Shown one piece after another: positions 51,158 to 59,899 of a stretch of DNA of 64,000 nt. The DNA comes from Patiriisocius marinistellae (GTDB taxonomy: Bacteria > Bacteroidota > Bacteroidia > Flavobacteriales > Flavobacteriaceae). Numbering within the stretch: the first letter of the stretch is position 1; every line of letters begins with the position of its first letter. The stretch spans positions 186,001 to 250,000 of the forward strand of contig NZ_BKCF01000002.1 of assembly GCF_009014635.1 (NCBI RefSeq). The letters run 5' to 3'. Position numbers and translations under genes: made by a program. The notes under the pieces are model-generated. The model saw only the letters and a program-made list of their open reading frames with translations. It was not told the DNA's origin and searched no databases.

Positions 51158-51467
51158 ATCTCATCCAGAAGCAATCAATTAAATCAGTCGCCATATGAAA
51201 AAGAAGTCCAATAGCTACAACTCTAAATTTCTTAAAAAATAAAAGTAGGGTATAGCACATAATGGCAATATAACTGTGTAGAAAGTGAAATCCAACACTG
51301 CAACGGTCTGGATCAAACATAGGATCTGCGAACAAGTGGTCTATATCTACAAGCATTGTTGCAAGCAATATTAAGTACGCCTTTTTCCAATTGGCTCTAA
51401 AAAATACCCACGCGATTGCTGCAGGGAATAAAAGGTGTAGTGAATAATGAGTTATGGTTTGTAGCAT
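51156..51467 (-). CDS. Small membrane protein, DUF6122-like
   Basis: A 103-residue protein with three hydrophobic helices and conserved metal-ligand-like residues: FPAAIAWVFFRANW, MLVDIDHLFADPMFDPDRCSVGFHFLHSY and FHMATDLIDCFWM. The DIDHL, HFLHS and H-x-x-x-D motifs resemble the integral membrane metal-dependent hydrolase fold (YdjM-like). The enzyme activity has not been shown. The only intergenic base between its start and the upstream word copy (CTTCGGAAA at 51470) is two bases. Confidence 0.72.
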   Translation of the reverse strand: MLQTITHYSLHLLFPAAIAWVFFRANWKKAYLILLATMLVDIDHLFADPMFDPDRCSVGFHFLHSYIAIMCYTLLLFFKKFRVVAIGLLFHMATDLIDCFWMR

Positions 51468-51469
51468 GA

Positions 51470-51478
51470 CTTCGGAAA
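51470..51478. repeat. TTTCCGAAG word between DUF6122-like and aldehyde dehydrogenase genes
   Basis: CTTCGGAAA on the plus strand, placed in the 28-base gap just before the ATG of the DUF6122-like gene. Confidence 0.65.
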
Positions 51479-51495
51479 TATAATACGGATATCTC

Positions 51496-52857
51496 TTAGA
51501 ATTTCATTACCCATCTTAAAAATTTGAGTTTCATTTCAGAATATGGCCCATATTTTAAGGGTAATTCAAGCCAAGTTGGTTTATCGAGAATACTTTTATA
51601 ATGAGTAAATGTGTCAAAACCAGCTTTACCGTGGTAATTACCCATTCCGCTGTGACCCACTCCACCAAAGGGTAGGTGTGGATTCGTAATATGCATTACA
51701 GCTTCATTAACAGCGCCACCTCCAAACGAAATTTCTTTAAAAATCTTCTTCTTAATTTTAGAGCTCGAAGTAAATACATAACAAGATAAAGGTCGAGTAA
51801 GACTATTTACCTTAGTAATTGCCTCGTCTATAGTGTTATAAGGAATAACAGGGAGAATAGGTCCAAATATTTCTTCTTGCATCACATCATCTTCAAAAGT
51901 AACATCCTTAAGAACTGTAGGTTGAATATAACGTTCGCTCTTTTTTAAACTTCCTCCAAAACAAACGTTATCTTGATTTATCATTGAAGCCAATCTTTCA
52001 AAATTATCCTCATTTATAATTTGAAGATAGTTGCCATTCTCAAAACTGTAGTCAGCTTCGGAAATTTCTGCTTTTAAAATCTCGATAAATTTGTTTTCTA
52101 TTTTTTTATCCACCATAATATAATCTGGCGCGATACATGTTTGTCCTGCATTTAAAAATTTTGCCCAAACCAAACGTTTTACGGTCATTTTTAAATTAGC
52201 ATCTTCTGTTACAAACGTAGGACTTTTACCTCCCATTTCTAAAGTTACTGGCGTAAGGTTTTCTGCAGCAGCTTTGTAAATAATTTTCCCAACTTTTGTG
52301 CTACCCGTAAAAAATATTTTATCAAATTTTTGTTTAAGTAGCTCAGTAGTTTCGTCGACACCACCTTCTATAACTTTTAGAAAAGAAGAATCAAAATTAT
52401 TATTTATCAACTTCGCCATAATTGCCGAAGTTCTTGAAGGCAATTCACTAGGTTTTAAAATAATAGTGTTTCCCGCAGCAATAGCTGCAATAACAGGAGC
52501 GAGGGATAATTGATATGGGTAATTCCAAGCACCGATAACTAAGCAGACACCTAAGGGTTCTGAGATAATGTAGCTCTTTGCGGGGAAGTTAGTTAGATTT
52601 GTTTTTACTTTTTGTTTGCGTGCCCATTTCCAGATTTTCTTTTTAGCTTCCTCTATATCATTAAAGAGCAATGCCATCTCGGTAACTGAATTTTCAAACT
52701 TAGATTTTTTGAAATCAGCATAAATAGCTTCATCAAGAGCCTCTTGGTTTGTTTTCAATAATTGTGAGAGTTTGTCTAATTGAGCAACTCTAAAAGCAAG
52801 GTCTTTTGTTTGATGCGTATTAAAAAAATTGCGTTGAGAGGAGATGATTTGTTCCAT
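51496..52857 (-). CDS. Aldehyde dehydrogenase
   Basis: A 453-residue NAD(P)-dependent aldehyde dehydrogenase. Visible: GAWNYPYQLSLAPVIAAIAAGNTIILKPSELPSRTSAI (cofactor pocket), FTGSTKVGKII, general base Glu in TLEMGGKSPTFV, nucleophile Cys in NAGQTCIAPDYI, and EEIFGPILPVI. The C-terminal LKFLRWVMKF helix and short overall length are like class 3 ALDH3 enzymes, which oxidise fatty aldehydes. Substrate not determined. Own promoter. Confidence 0.93.
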   Translation of the reverse strand: MEQIISSQRNFFNTHQTKDLAFRVAQLDKLSQLLKTNQEALDEAIYADFKKSKFENSVTEMALLFNDIEEAKKKIWKWARKQKVKTNLTNFPAKSYIISEPLGVCLVIGAWNYPYQLSLAPVIAAIAAGNTIILKPSELPSRTSAIMAKLINNNFDSSFLKVIEGGVDETTELLKQKFDKIFFTGSTKVGKIIYKAAAENLTPVTLEMGGKSPTFVTEDANLKMTVKRLVWAKFLNAGQTCIAPDYIMVDKKIENKFIEILKAEISEADYSFENGNYLQIINEDNFERLASMINQDNVCFGGSLKKSERYIQPTVLKDVTFEDDVMQEEIFGPILPVIPYNTIDEAITKVNSLTRPLSCYVFTSSSKIKKKIFKEISFGGGAVNEAVMHITNPHLPFGGVGHSGMGNYHGKAGFDTFTHYKSILDKPTWLELPLKYGPYSEMKLKFLRWVMKF

Positions 52858-52897
52858 TAAAAATTTTGTTTGTATTATAAATGTAAGTTAGTTAAAA

Positions 52898-52905
52898 CAA
52901 AATTA
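52898..52905 (-). promoter_or_regulatory. -7 promoter element of the aldehyde dehydrogenase gene
   Basis: Reads TAATTTTG on the minus strand, about 40 bases before the ATG. Confidence 0.55.
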
Positions 52906-52954
52906 AACTACAGAAACATTTTAATCTCAACGTGACAGTAAGTAGATTATAAGG

Positions 52955-53719
52955 TTACTTATCCCTATTTAGCACACGATATTCTTCATAGCACTCACTA
53001 ATTGCATCAAGAATTTGAAGGTCGTTTGCTGTTTTAATAAAATCTGAAGAGTAGCTACAGTTATTTAATATTTCGTCAATATCTGGTCGTTCTAATTGGA
53101 GAATTGCTTGTAGAGTTTCTCTGTCATATTTTGATTGAAGTAGATTTCTAATTTCGTCATCCTGTTTCATTTGACGGAGCTTTTTCATTTGACGAGGCCG
53201 TTTTCCAAACACTTGATAAAGAAAATCAGCGGGATTAAAGATGGCACTCAATGCCTTGTTTACTGCACCCGGCTGTTTTTGACCGCCTTCGTATCCACTA
53301 CCTATGCCGTCAATACGGTAACGATAGTTGTCATAAATAGGAATGGTCTTAGCATCAACCTCTACATATCCAGTAAGTGTTACTGGTTTGATAATAACCT
53401 CTTCAAGCGCAATGCCAAGTTCTGTCATTTTCACTTTAATATCTCCGTATTTTAACCAGTCATTAGTAACACGAACTCTAATAGACTTAAAGCCAAGGTA
53501 GGAAAAGTAAAGTGTATCATTCACAGCTGCTCTAACCTCAAAAGCTCCTTTTTCATCTGTTGTGGCTCCCCACACTTTATTAAGATTTACAATATTTACA
53601 TTTTCAAGAGCCTTATCATCTGCTGCATTTTCAACTGTTCCACGAATGGGAACAATGTCTTGTGCCAATGATATGGTTGTAATAAATAATGTAAAAAAAA
53701 GGAGTAGATACTGTTTCAT
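52955..53719 (-). CDS. Secreted protein with carboxypeptidase-regulatory-like domain
   Basis: A 254-residue protein with a signal peptide (to LAQ, about residue 20), then a CarboxypepD_reg beta-sandwich: IVPIRGTVENAADDKALENVNIVNLNKVWGATTDEKGAFEVRAAVNDTLYFSYLGFKSIRV. The remainder is helical and charged. Such domains usually sit at the N-terminus of outer-membrane TonB receptors; here it stands alone, a common flavobacterial paralogue family. Location periplasmic or outer membrane. Function unknown. Confidence 0.85.
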   Translation of the reverse strand: MKQYLLLFFTLFITTISLAQDIVPIRGTVENAADDKALENVNIVNLNKVWGATTDEKGAFEVRAAVNDTLYFSYLGFKSIRVRVTNDWLKYGDIKVKMTELGIALEEVIIKPVTLTGYVEVDAKTIPIYDNYRYRIDGIGSGYEGGQKQPGAVNKALSAIFNPADFLYQVFGKRPRQMKKLRQMKQDDEIRNLLQSKYDRETLQAILQLERPDIDEILNNCSYSSDFIKTANDLQILDAISECYEEYRVLNRDK

Positions 53720-53731
53720 AAGATTGCATTA

Positions 53732-53739
53732 CAAATGTA
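53732..53739 (-). promoter_or_regulatory. -7 promoter element of the CarboxypepD_reg gene
   Basis: Reads TACATTTG on the minus strand, 12 bases before the ATG. Confidence 0.6.
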
Positions 53740-53902
53740 CATATATAGACGTTAATTCCGTGCCAAAGTTTCAAGGAGTCGTTATTTTTTTAAAATTATA
53801 TTTATTTAATTAGGTTGATGATTTAATTTTTTAAAAATAAAGGAGTGGTTTGTTGAATTAACGTATGTATAATTTCCGGCTCATTTTCGCGTAAGCTATA
53901 AT

Positions 53903-53947
53903 AAAAAAAGAGTGATATTAATGAAATTTTCATTGATATCACTCTTT
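53903..53947 (-). terminator. Terminator of the second DEAD-box helicase gene
   Basis: A stem of about 17 bp (AAAGAGTGATATTAATG with CATTGATATCACTCTTT, one G-U pair) around AAATTTT; the A-run 53903-53909 is a T-tract on the minus strand. Confidence 0.88.
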
Positions 53948-53993
53948 AATTAGTAAGCTTTTAGGTCTAGTGACTTAAAAGATATTAAGAAAA

Positions 53994-55832
53994 CTATCCT
54001 CTTCTTCTGCGTCCGCCTGTTCCACCGCCAGATGGTTTTGAACCTCCGCCACCACGACGTTTTCCACTAAATTTTGATTTGTTGTCTCCTCCGCCACTTG
54101 AGCTACGTCCTTTATAGCCACCGCCGCTGCTTCTTCTTTTTCTGTCGCCACCGCCAGAACCGCCGCCTTTGTAGCCACCACCGCCACTGCGATTGCTGCG
54201 TCCGCCACCAGAACGACCACGACCTCTTCCGCCACGATTTTCTTTTTCTGTAGAAACTTCAACATTTACATGTCTTCCGTCTAATTTAAAATCTTCAAAT
54301 GCTGCAAGAACTAAATCTTTATGTTGCTCATCTGTATTAAAAAATGAGAAGCTGTCTTTTACGTCTACTTTATAAACATCATCTTTTCCAAGGTTTAATA
54401 AATCTTTCAAGAAATCCTTAAGGCTCATCCAGTCAAAATCATCTTTTCCACCTACATTCAAGAAATAACGCACACTACCTGTGTCATCGCTGTAGTCTCT
54501 CTCGTTTGCTTTTTGATTTATATCCTTTGCTTTGCTGTAGTAATTGTAAAAACGTGTAAACTCAACTGAGAAAAATTTCTTAATTAATTCTTCTTTTGTA
54601 AAATTTTCTAACGCTTCATTAATGCTAGGAAGATACGCATCAATATCATGATTGATTTCGGTGTCTTTTATATTATTTGCAAGGTGCATTAACTGCTTTT
54701 CGCAAATTTCCATTCCAGAAGGAACTTCTTTTTTGATGAATTCTTGTTGTATTTTCTTTTCAATGGCTTTAATCTTTCGCATTTCACTTTTGGTTACAAT
54801 AACCATTGAAATACCCGTGTTTCCTGCACGACCAGTACGACCACTACGGTGTGTGTATGTTTCAATTTCATCAGGTAATTGATAGTTGATAACGTGAGTA
54901 ATGTTATCAACATCAATACCACGTGCAGCAACATCTGTAGCTACCATCATTTGGATTTGTCTTCCACGGAATTGTTTCATCACAATATCTCGTTGATTTT
55001 GACTTAAATCTCCGTGTATTGCTCCTGCGCTATAACCATCTGCAATTAACTGCTCAGCTACTTTTTGAGTGTCTCTTTTTGTTCTACAAAATACTACCGA
55101 AAAAATATCTGGATTTGCATCTGCAAGCCGTTTTAATGCTGAGTAACGGTCACGACCACCTACAACAAAATATTCATGAGATACGTTTTCACTTCCTATG
55201 TTTTTTGAGCCTACTGTTACTTCTGCTGGGTCATGCATAAATTTCTTTGCAATCGAAGCTACTTCTCTAGGCATTGTTGCGCTAAAAAGCCATGTGCTTT
55301 TATCTTTTGGAGAGTGTGAAAGAATTTCAGTAATATCTTCATAAAATCCCATATTTAACATCTCATCAGCCTCATCAAGCACACAATATTCAATTTTTGA
55401 AATATCAATCATGTTACGGCTAATCATATCTTTCATACGACCAGGAGTAGCAACGATTATCTGTGCACCTTTCTTTATATTACGCGCTTGATCTGTAATG
55501 CTCGCTCCCCCATAAATAGCTACTACGTTTAAGCCTTTTTTATGCTTACCATACGCTTTCATTTCGTTTGTGATTTGCATACACAACTCACGAGTAGGAG
55601 AGAGGATAAGTCCTTGTGTAGTTCGACTTCCCGAATTGATTTTTTGCAACATAGGGAACCCAAATGCTGCCGTTTTTCCAGTACCAGTTTGGGCAAGTGC
55701 CACAAGGTCTGTTTCTTTTTCTAATAATATGGGTATTGCTTGTTCTTGAACCTCACTTGGAGTTTCAAATCCCATATCTGTAATTGCCTGAAGTAATTCA
55801 TCGTCTAGGCCTAACGCTTTAAATGCTGTCAT
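53994..55832 (-). CDS. DEAD-box RNA helicase, DeaD/CsdA-like, with RGG tail
   Basis: A 612-residue helicase. Motifs in order: [22 protein letters not shown] (motif I, about 47-54), [38 protein letters not shown] DbpA-type RNA-binding domain spans about 455-535 (VRYFLNVGGKDDFDWMSLKDFLKDLL), and the last about 75 residues are a Gly/Arg/Ser-rich RGG-like tail. The layout is that of cold-shock and ribosome-assembly helicases. The leader holds a CCTCA/TGAGG hairpin (55909-55921), beside the promoter at 55933. Confidence 0.93.
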   Translation of the reverse strand: MTAFKALGLDDELLQAITDMGFETPSEVQEQAIPILLEKETDLVALAQTGTGKTAAFGFPMLQKINSGSRTTQGLILSPTRELCMQITNEMKAYGKHKKGLNVVAIYGGASITDQARNIKKGAQIIVATPGRMKDMISRNMIDISKIEYCVLDEADEMLNMGFYEDITEILSHSPKDKSTWLFSATMPREVASIAKKFMHDPAEVTVGSKNIGSENVSHEYFVVGGRDRYSALKRLADANPDIFSVVFCRTKRDTQKVAEQLIADGYSAGAIHGDLSQNQRDIVMKQFRGRQIQMMVATDVAARGIDVDNITHVINYQLPDEIETYTHRSGRTGRAGNTGISMVIVTKSEMRKIKAIEKKIQQEFIKKEVPSGMEICEKQLMHLANNIKDTEINHDIDAYLPSINEALENFTKEELIKKFFSVEFTRFYNYYSKAKDINQKANERDYSDDTGSVRYFLNVGGKDDFDWMSLKDFLKDLLNLGKDDVYKVDVKDSFSFFNTDEQHKDLVLAAFEDFKLDGRHVNVEVSTEKENRGGRGRGRSGGGRSNRSGGGGYKGGGSGGGDRKRRSSGGGYKGRSSSGGGDNKSKFSGKRRGGGGSKPSGGGTGGRRRRG

Positions 55833-55932
55833 GTACTATTGTAATAAAATTATTTGTGTGCTATGGGAAGTGATTGACAAATAACTAATTACTTCACTTG
55901 AGCACTACCTCACCCTGAGGATTTTCAAGGTG

Positions 55933-55940
55933 CAAAAGTA
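55933..55940 (-). promoter_or_regulatory. -7 promoter element of the second DEAD-box helicase gene
   Basis: Reads TACTTTTG on the minus strand; it implies a leader of about 95 bases beginning with the CCTCACCCTGAGG hairpin. A TTTCCGAAG word (55968-55976) lies 27 bases upstream. Confidence 0.55.
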
Positions 55941-55967
55941 CTTCTTTTTAATTGATTTTTAAGCGTG

Positions 55968-55976
55968 CTTCGGAAA
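55968..55976. repeat. TTTCCGAAG word upstream of the second DEAD-box gene
   Basis: CTTCGGAAA on the plus strand in the 257-base gap between the helicase and rdgB; the gap otherwise holds only the helicase promoter and leader. Confidence 0.65.
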
Positions 55977-56089
55977 TATTAATTATTAAGAAGTTGTGAG
56001 TGTTGAAGACACCTCAAATAGTTGTTAGTTGTGATAAGAAAAACTTAAATCGAAAATTTATGGATCTTTCAATTTATGAAAAATAACGC

Positions 56090-56659
56090 TCAACTAAAAT
56101 AAGCAATCAACTGCCTCATTGCTTTGCCACGATGACCAATTTCACTTTTTTCTTGTAATGTCATTTCGGCAAAGGTTTGTGTTTTGTCTTTGGGAAGAAA
56201 AATGGGATCGTAACCAAAACCTTTTTTACCTCTTTTTGATTTTGTTATTTCTCCTTCACAAATACCTTCAAAAGCTACATTTACTCCTTTAAAGGATAAA
56301 GCTATGGCAGTTTTAAATTGAGCTTTTCTGTTATCGTTTCCTTTTAAATTCTCTAATAGTTTTTTCATATTAGCCTCGCTATCACTTGGCTCACCTGCGT
56401 AACGAGCGCTGTATACGCCTGGCTCATTATTGAGTGCTTCAACTTCTAAACCTGTGTCATCTGCAAAGCAATCTAGTTTATATTTAGATTTAACATATTC
56501 TACTTTTAAAATGGCGTTTCCATTAATAGTATCTGCTGTTTCGGGGATATCCTCATGGCAACCTATGTCAGTTAAGCTTAATAGCTCTATGGTGTGAGGA
56601 AGTAATAATTGAACTTCTTTAAATTTATTTTTATTGTGGGTAGCGAAGACAAGTTTCAT
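56090..56659 (-). CDS. rdgB: RdgB/HAM1 non-canonical purine NTP pyrophosphatase
   Basis: A 189-residue enzyme that hydrolyses ITP/XTP to keep them out of DNA and RNA. Family motifs: LVFATHNKNKFKEVQLLL at the start, FADDTGLEVEALNNEPGVYSARYAGEPSDSEAN, and SKRGKKGFGYDPIFLP with FAEMTLQEKSEIGHRGKAM at the end. Complete and of normal length. The plus-strand gap behind it toward the helicase gene has no terminator. Confidence 0.95.
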   Translation of the reverse strand: MKLVFATHNKNKFKEVQLLLPHTIELLSLTDIGCHEDIPETADTINGNAILKVEYVKSKYKLDCFADDTGLEVEALNNEPGVYSARYAGEPSDSEANMKKLLENLKGNDNRKAQFKTAIALSFKGVNVAFEGICEGEITKSKRGKKGFGYDPIFLPKDKTQTFAEMTLQEKSEIGHRGKAMRQLIAYFS

Positions 56660-56765
56660 TTGGGAGTTTAAAAAGTTTATGGTTTGTAGTTTATTGTTAA
56701 AAAAATTTGACGTGTAGATGAGTTTAAAAATTTAGTTTTTATCTTTTGCTACTACTTCAAACTGT

Positions 56766-57140
56766 TTAAGACCTAGAATTCAACGCAACACGATTGCCTT
56801 CGGTATCCAAAATTACAGCCATGTAACCGTGGTCTGGGGAGATTTGGGTTTTTTCTTTTAGTATTTTTCCTCCAGCTTCTTCAACATTATCGAGCTCTTT
56901 TTGTAAATCTTGAGATGCAAAATAAACAAGTGCTCCATTTTCACTAGGTTTATAATTGTTATTTTGGATGAGCGTTCCTGTGGCACCATAAGCTTCACCT
57001 TTTGAGGGAAACCAGCCCATTTTTACATCTCCAAAATCTTTTAAATCGATTTTGATTTCTAATACCTTTTCATAAAATGTAATAGCGCGAGTCATGTTTA
57101 AAACGGGTATTTCAATCCAACTAAAAGTATTCATTTCCAT
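56766..57140 (-). CDS. VOC (glyoxalase-like) superfamily protein
   Basis: A 124-residue single VOC unit: FSWIEIPVLNMTRAITFYEKVLEIKIDLKDFGDVKMGWFP and the partner half LVYFASQDLQKELDNVEEAGGKILKEKTQISPDHGYMAVILDTEGNRVAL. These beta-alpha-beta-beta-beta motifs bind metal and small molecules as dimers. The metal ligands are not complete enough to claim glyoxalase activity. It is isolated from neighbours by over 100 bases on both sides. Confidence 0.85.
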   Translation of the reverse strand: MEMNTFSWIEIPVLNMTRAITFYEKVLEIKIDLKDFGDVKMGWFPSKGEAYGATGTLIQNNNYKPSENGALVYFASQDLQKELDNVEEAGGKILKEKTQISPDHGYMAVILDTEGNRVALNSRS

Positions 57141-57326
57141 AATTTTTAATTTTTTGCTAAAGATTTTAAAAATACGATAAGTTCATTTAATTACTGAAAA
57201 GTATTATTGATAATAAATAGGATGGAGGTGAAAATGTTTACAGAGGTTTTTAATGTAGTTCAAACAGCTTAATTATAATAGTTTTCTCTTTATTAGTCTT
57301 AAGTTTGATTTAGAAGATCACAAAAC

Positions 57327-57836
57327 TTAATATTTTCTATTTTTAAATAATTCTAATTGCTCTTTATAAGCTTCAATTCTTGCGTGAGCAGTTCCGTCTA
57401 TTAGCAATATAACTATCATCATAGCAATAGTTGTGATGCTAACTGCTCGCCAAGTTGGACTGTTTATAAAGATTATTAGCAAAGCAGCTACTATAATAAT
57501 AATTGGAATCACTTTGAAAACTATTGTTTTGTATTCCTTTAATGTGCTGTCTGCACGGGCAATTTCAGCTGTGACAAATGCCGAAGCATCTTTATTATAA
57601 GCAGTTTCAAATTCAGTAATTCTCGATTTATTGGTAAAAAATAAACCAAGGCCTATAATCAATAGCATAACTCCAGCTACCAGGGTAGGAATGATGTATG
57701 CCTTGGCAATGTCAGTTTTTCCCAATTGCCAAAAACCGATGCTCACCGATATAAATACAAGTCCGAAAAGAATAAAAAATGGGGTTGAAAAAAGTTCGGC
57801 TTTAGCCCAATCTGTTGCTGTTTTTAATATGTCCAT
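57327..57836 (-). CDS. Four-helix membrane protein of unknown function
   Basis: A 169-residue protein with four hydrophobic helices (about 19-40, 48-68, 105-126, 131-148) and a charged C-terminus. It starts five bases past the end of the AraC regulator gene, so it is in the SDR-AraC operon and presumably regulated by it. No family recognised. Membrane partners of AraC/SDR pairs are not a known theme to me. Confidence 0.7.
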   Translation of the reverse strand: MDILKTATDWAKAELFSTPFFILFGLVFISVSIGFWQLGKTDIAKAYIIPTLVAGVMLLIIGLGLFFTNKSRITEFETAYNKDASAFVTAEIARADSTLKEYKTIVFKVIPIIIIVAALLIIFINSPTWRAVSITTIAMMIVILLIDGTAHARIEAYKEQLELFKNRKY

Positions 57837-57840
57837 AATG

Positions 57841-58752
57841 CTAATTCAGTTTATATTTTTCTCGGTATTCTGTCGGACTGATGCCTTCTTTCTTTTTAAA
57901 TAATCGGGAAAAATATTGTGGATATTCAAATCCCAATTCATACGCTACTTCCGATATACTTTTATTTGGTTTTAATAAAATATTTTTTGCTTCGTTTATT
58001 AAGCGTAAGTGTAAATGTTCTGTAGTTGTTTTCCCCGTTTCTCTTTTAAGCGTATCACTTAAATAGCGTTGCGAAACGGACATTTTATTTGCTATTTGTT
58101 CTATATTCGGAATACCTTTTTCTTGTACGTGTCCTAATTCAAAATATTCAGATAATTGCAAATTAAACCGTTCTAATAAGTCATTCGATTGTTCTTTCCT
58201 ATTCAAAAACTGCCGTTCATAAAAACGATTAGCATATTTCAAAAGCGTATCCAATTGTGAGATAATAATTTCTTTACTGAATTCATCTTGGTTGTTTTGA
58301 TATTCAATTTCAATGTTCTCTACGATGCTTTCTATCTGCTTTTCTTCTTTTGGCGAAAGGTGTAATGCTTCATTAGCTGAATAAGAAAAGTAATTATATT
58401 TCTTAATCTTTTGAGCTAATTCTGTTCCTTTCAGAAAATCTTCGTGAAAGTTTATTGAAAAACCTTTTTGCTCAAAAATTATACTATTATCCCATTGCAG
58501 TACTTGTCGTGGTTCAATAAAAATTAATGCTCCGTTTGTAAAATCGTATTTTGTTCGCCCATAGTTTAAGTCACCCTTTAAAAATTTCTTTAAACTAATA
58601 GAATAGCAATCGTTTGTAATTGGTGGTGAACTTTCTCTTGGGCAAGGTAAATATCCATCGCCTTTTGAATTATACACACTTAACATGGGATGCTCTGGAC
58701 TAGGTAATTCTAAATAGTCTAAATAGGATGACAAGGTTTTAAAATGTTGCAT
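57841..58752 (-). CDS. AraC-family regulator, second copy
   Basis: A 303-residue regulator: N-terminal sensory region (about 1-170, cupin-like with LSVYNSKGDGYLPCP), then the C-terminal AraC DNA-binding domain (about 205-303: NIEQIANKMSVSQRYLSDTLKRETGKTTTEHLHLRLI and SISEVAYELGFEYPQYFSRLFKKKEGISPTEYREKY). It sits between an SDR gene (nine bases upstream) and a membrane gene (four bases downstream); unlike the other AraC-SDR pair, the SDR comes first. Confidence 0.91.
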   Translation of the reverse strand: MQHFKTLSSYLDYLELPSPEHPMLSVYNSKGDGYLPCPRESSPPITNDCYSISLKKFLKGDLNYGRTKYDFTNGALIFIEPRQVLQWDNSIIFEQKGFSINFHEDFLKGTELAQKIKKYNYFSYSANEALHLSPKEEKQIESIVENIEIEYQNNQDEFSKEIIISQLDTLLKYANRFYERQFLNRKEQSNDLLERFNLQLSEYFELGHVQEKGIPNIEQIANKMSVSQRYLSDTLKRETGKTTTEHLHLRLINEAKNILLKPNKSISEVAYELGFEYPQYFSRLFKKKEGISPTEYREKYKLN

Positions 58753-58761
58753 ACTACAAAT

Positions 58762-59712
58762 TTAAATATTCCATTTTATACCTGTTTCCTTTTCCGAAAG
58801 TTCCCAAAACTTTTCAATCACAGCTTTATCTTTTGCGTGTGGTTTTAATGGATGAGCTCCAACGGGACCTACCGTATTCATTCTTTTTGTTGGACCATAA
58901 AAACCACGCTGGTCAAGGTTTAATTCTGTTGCACACATTAATTGCGGATACGCACCTTTTTCAGCAGATTGTACTAGTGGTGATAATTTCATTAATTGCC
59001 AAACAAATCGTGTCATTAAACTACCGCTGGTTTTAATCAATGAAGTTCGTGAAGCCCCTGGATGGCATGCATACACTTTAACATCGGTTTTGCCCGCTTC
59101 TTTTAATCGGTCTTGCAGTTCGTAAACACACATAATTTGTGCTAATTTACTTTGGCTATATACACCATTTGGACTGTAATTCTTGTCCCAATTTATATCG
59201 TCAAATTGTATAGTTTTAATACCCATATTATACCCCATACTGCCAACAGTTACTATGCGTCCTTTAGATTTTTCTATTAATTGAAATAATAAAGCCTGAA
59301 GAGCAAAATTCCCAAAATGGTTGGTGCCCATTTGACTCTCAAAGCCATCAACTGTTAGTTTTTGTTTAGGTACTTGAGCAATTGCTGCGTTACATATTAG
59401 TGCATCTATTTGAAGAACTGTTTTAAGAACTGTTGACGCTGCTTTTTTTACAGATGCTTGTTCTGCCAAGTCCATTTGTATATTCGATACGTCTATAGAA
59501 GTGCCGAGTTCTTCCTTTAAAGTCGTTATTGTATTCTCAGCTTTTTTTGTATTACGATTGAGCATCACAACTTTTGCTCCCTTAGATAGTAGTATTTTCG
59601 TTGCTTCAAATCCTGTTCCGCTCGTAGTACCTGTTATGACATAGGTTTTGCCAATTAAGTTTCCAATTCTATTAGGTGTCCACCCTTTTTTACCAAATTG
59701 ATTTTCTTTCAT
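58762..59712 (-). CDS. SDR family oxidoreductase, protochlorophyllide-reductase-like
   Basis: A 316-residue SDR: TYVITGTTSGTGFEATKILLSKGAKVVMLNRNTKKAENTI (NADP-binding, with the Arg that favours NADPH), DLAEQASV, ICNAAIA, catalytic region VTVGSMGYNMGI and the YSQSKLAQIM motif (Tyr-x-x-x-Lys intact). The overall form resembles the retinol dehydrogenase/protochlorophyllide oxidoreductase-like group, longer than classic SDR. Substrate unknown. Its promoter starts the three-gene unit with AraC and membrane protein. Confidence 0.9.
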   Translation of the reverse strand: MKENQFGKKGWTPNRIGNLIGKTYVITGTTSGTGFEATKILLSKGAKVVMLNRNTKKAENTITTLKEELGTSIDVSNIQMDLAEQASVKKAASTVLKTVLQIDALICNAAIAQVPKQKLTVDGFESQMGTNHFGNFALQALLFQLIEKSKGRIVTVGSMGYNMGIKTIQFDDINWDKNYSPNGVYSQSKLAQIMCVYELQDRLKEAGKTDVKVYACHPGASRTSLIKTSGSLMTRFVWQLMKLSPLVQSAEKGAYPQLMCATELNLDQRGFYGPTKRMNTVGPVGAHPLKPHAKDKAVIEKFWELSEKETGIKWNI

Positions 59713-59738
59713 TTTGCAAATTGTTAAAATTAATATTG

Positions 59739-59746
59739 CAAAGGTA
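59739..59746 (-). promoter_or_regulatory. -7 promoter element of the SDR-AraC-membrane operon
   Basis: Reads TACCTTTG on the minus strand, 26 bases before the ATG. Confidence 0.65.
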
Positions 59747-59899
59747 GGAGTGAAGCAAACTTAATTATTTATACAGATTTTCAAATGTTGTATACTTTTT
59801 AGTTTGAGTATGCAAAATAGTTGGTGATTTTTGTAAATATTGAACTCTTTTTACAATAACCGTTTTATTTATTTGTAAAAAAGGTGCGAAAAAACAATA

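Noticed and set aside
53975-54265. A 96-residue Ala/Val-rich ORF on the minus strand
   Set aside because: It is an out-of-frame reading of the Gly/Arg-rich repeat tail of the DEAD-box helicase; low complexity removes stop codons.
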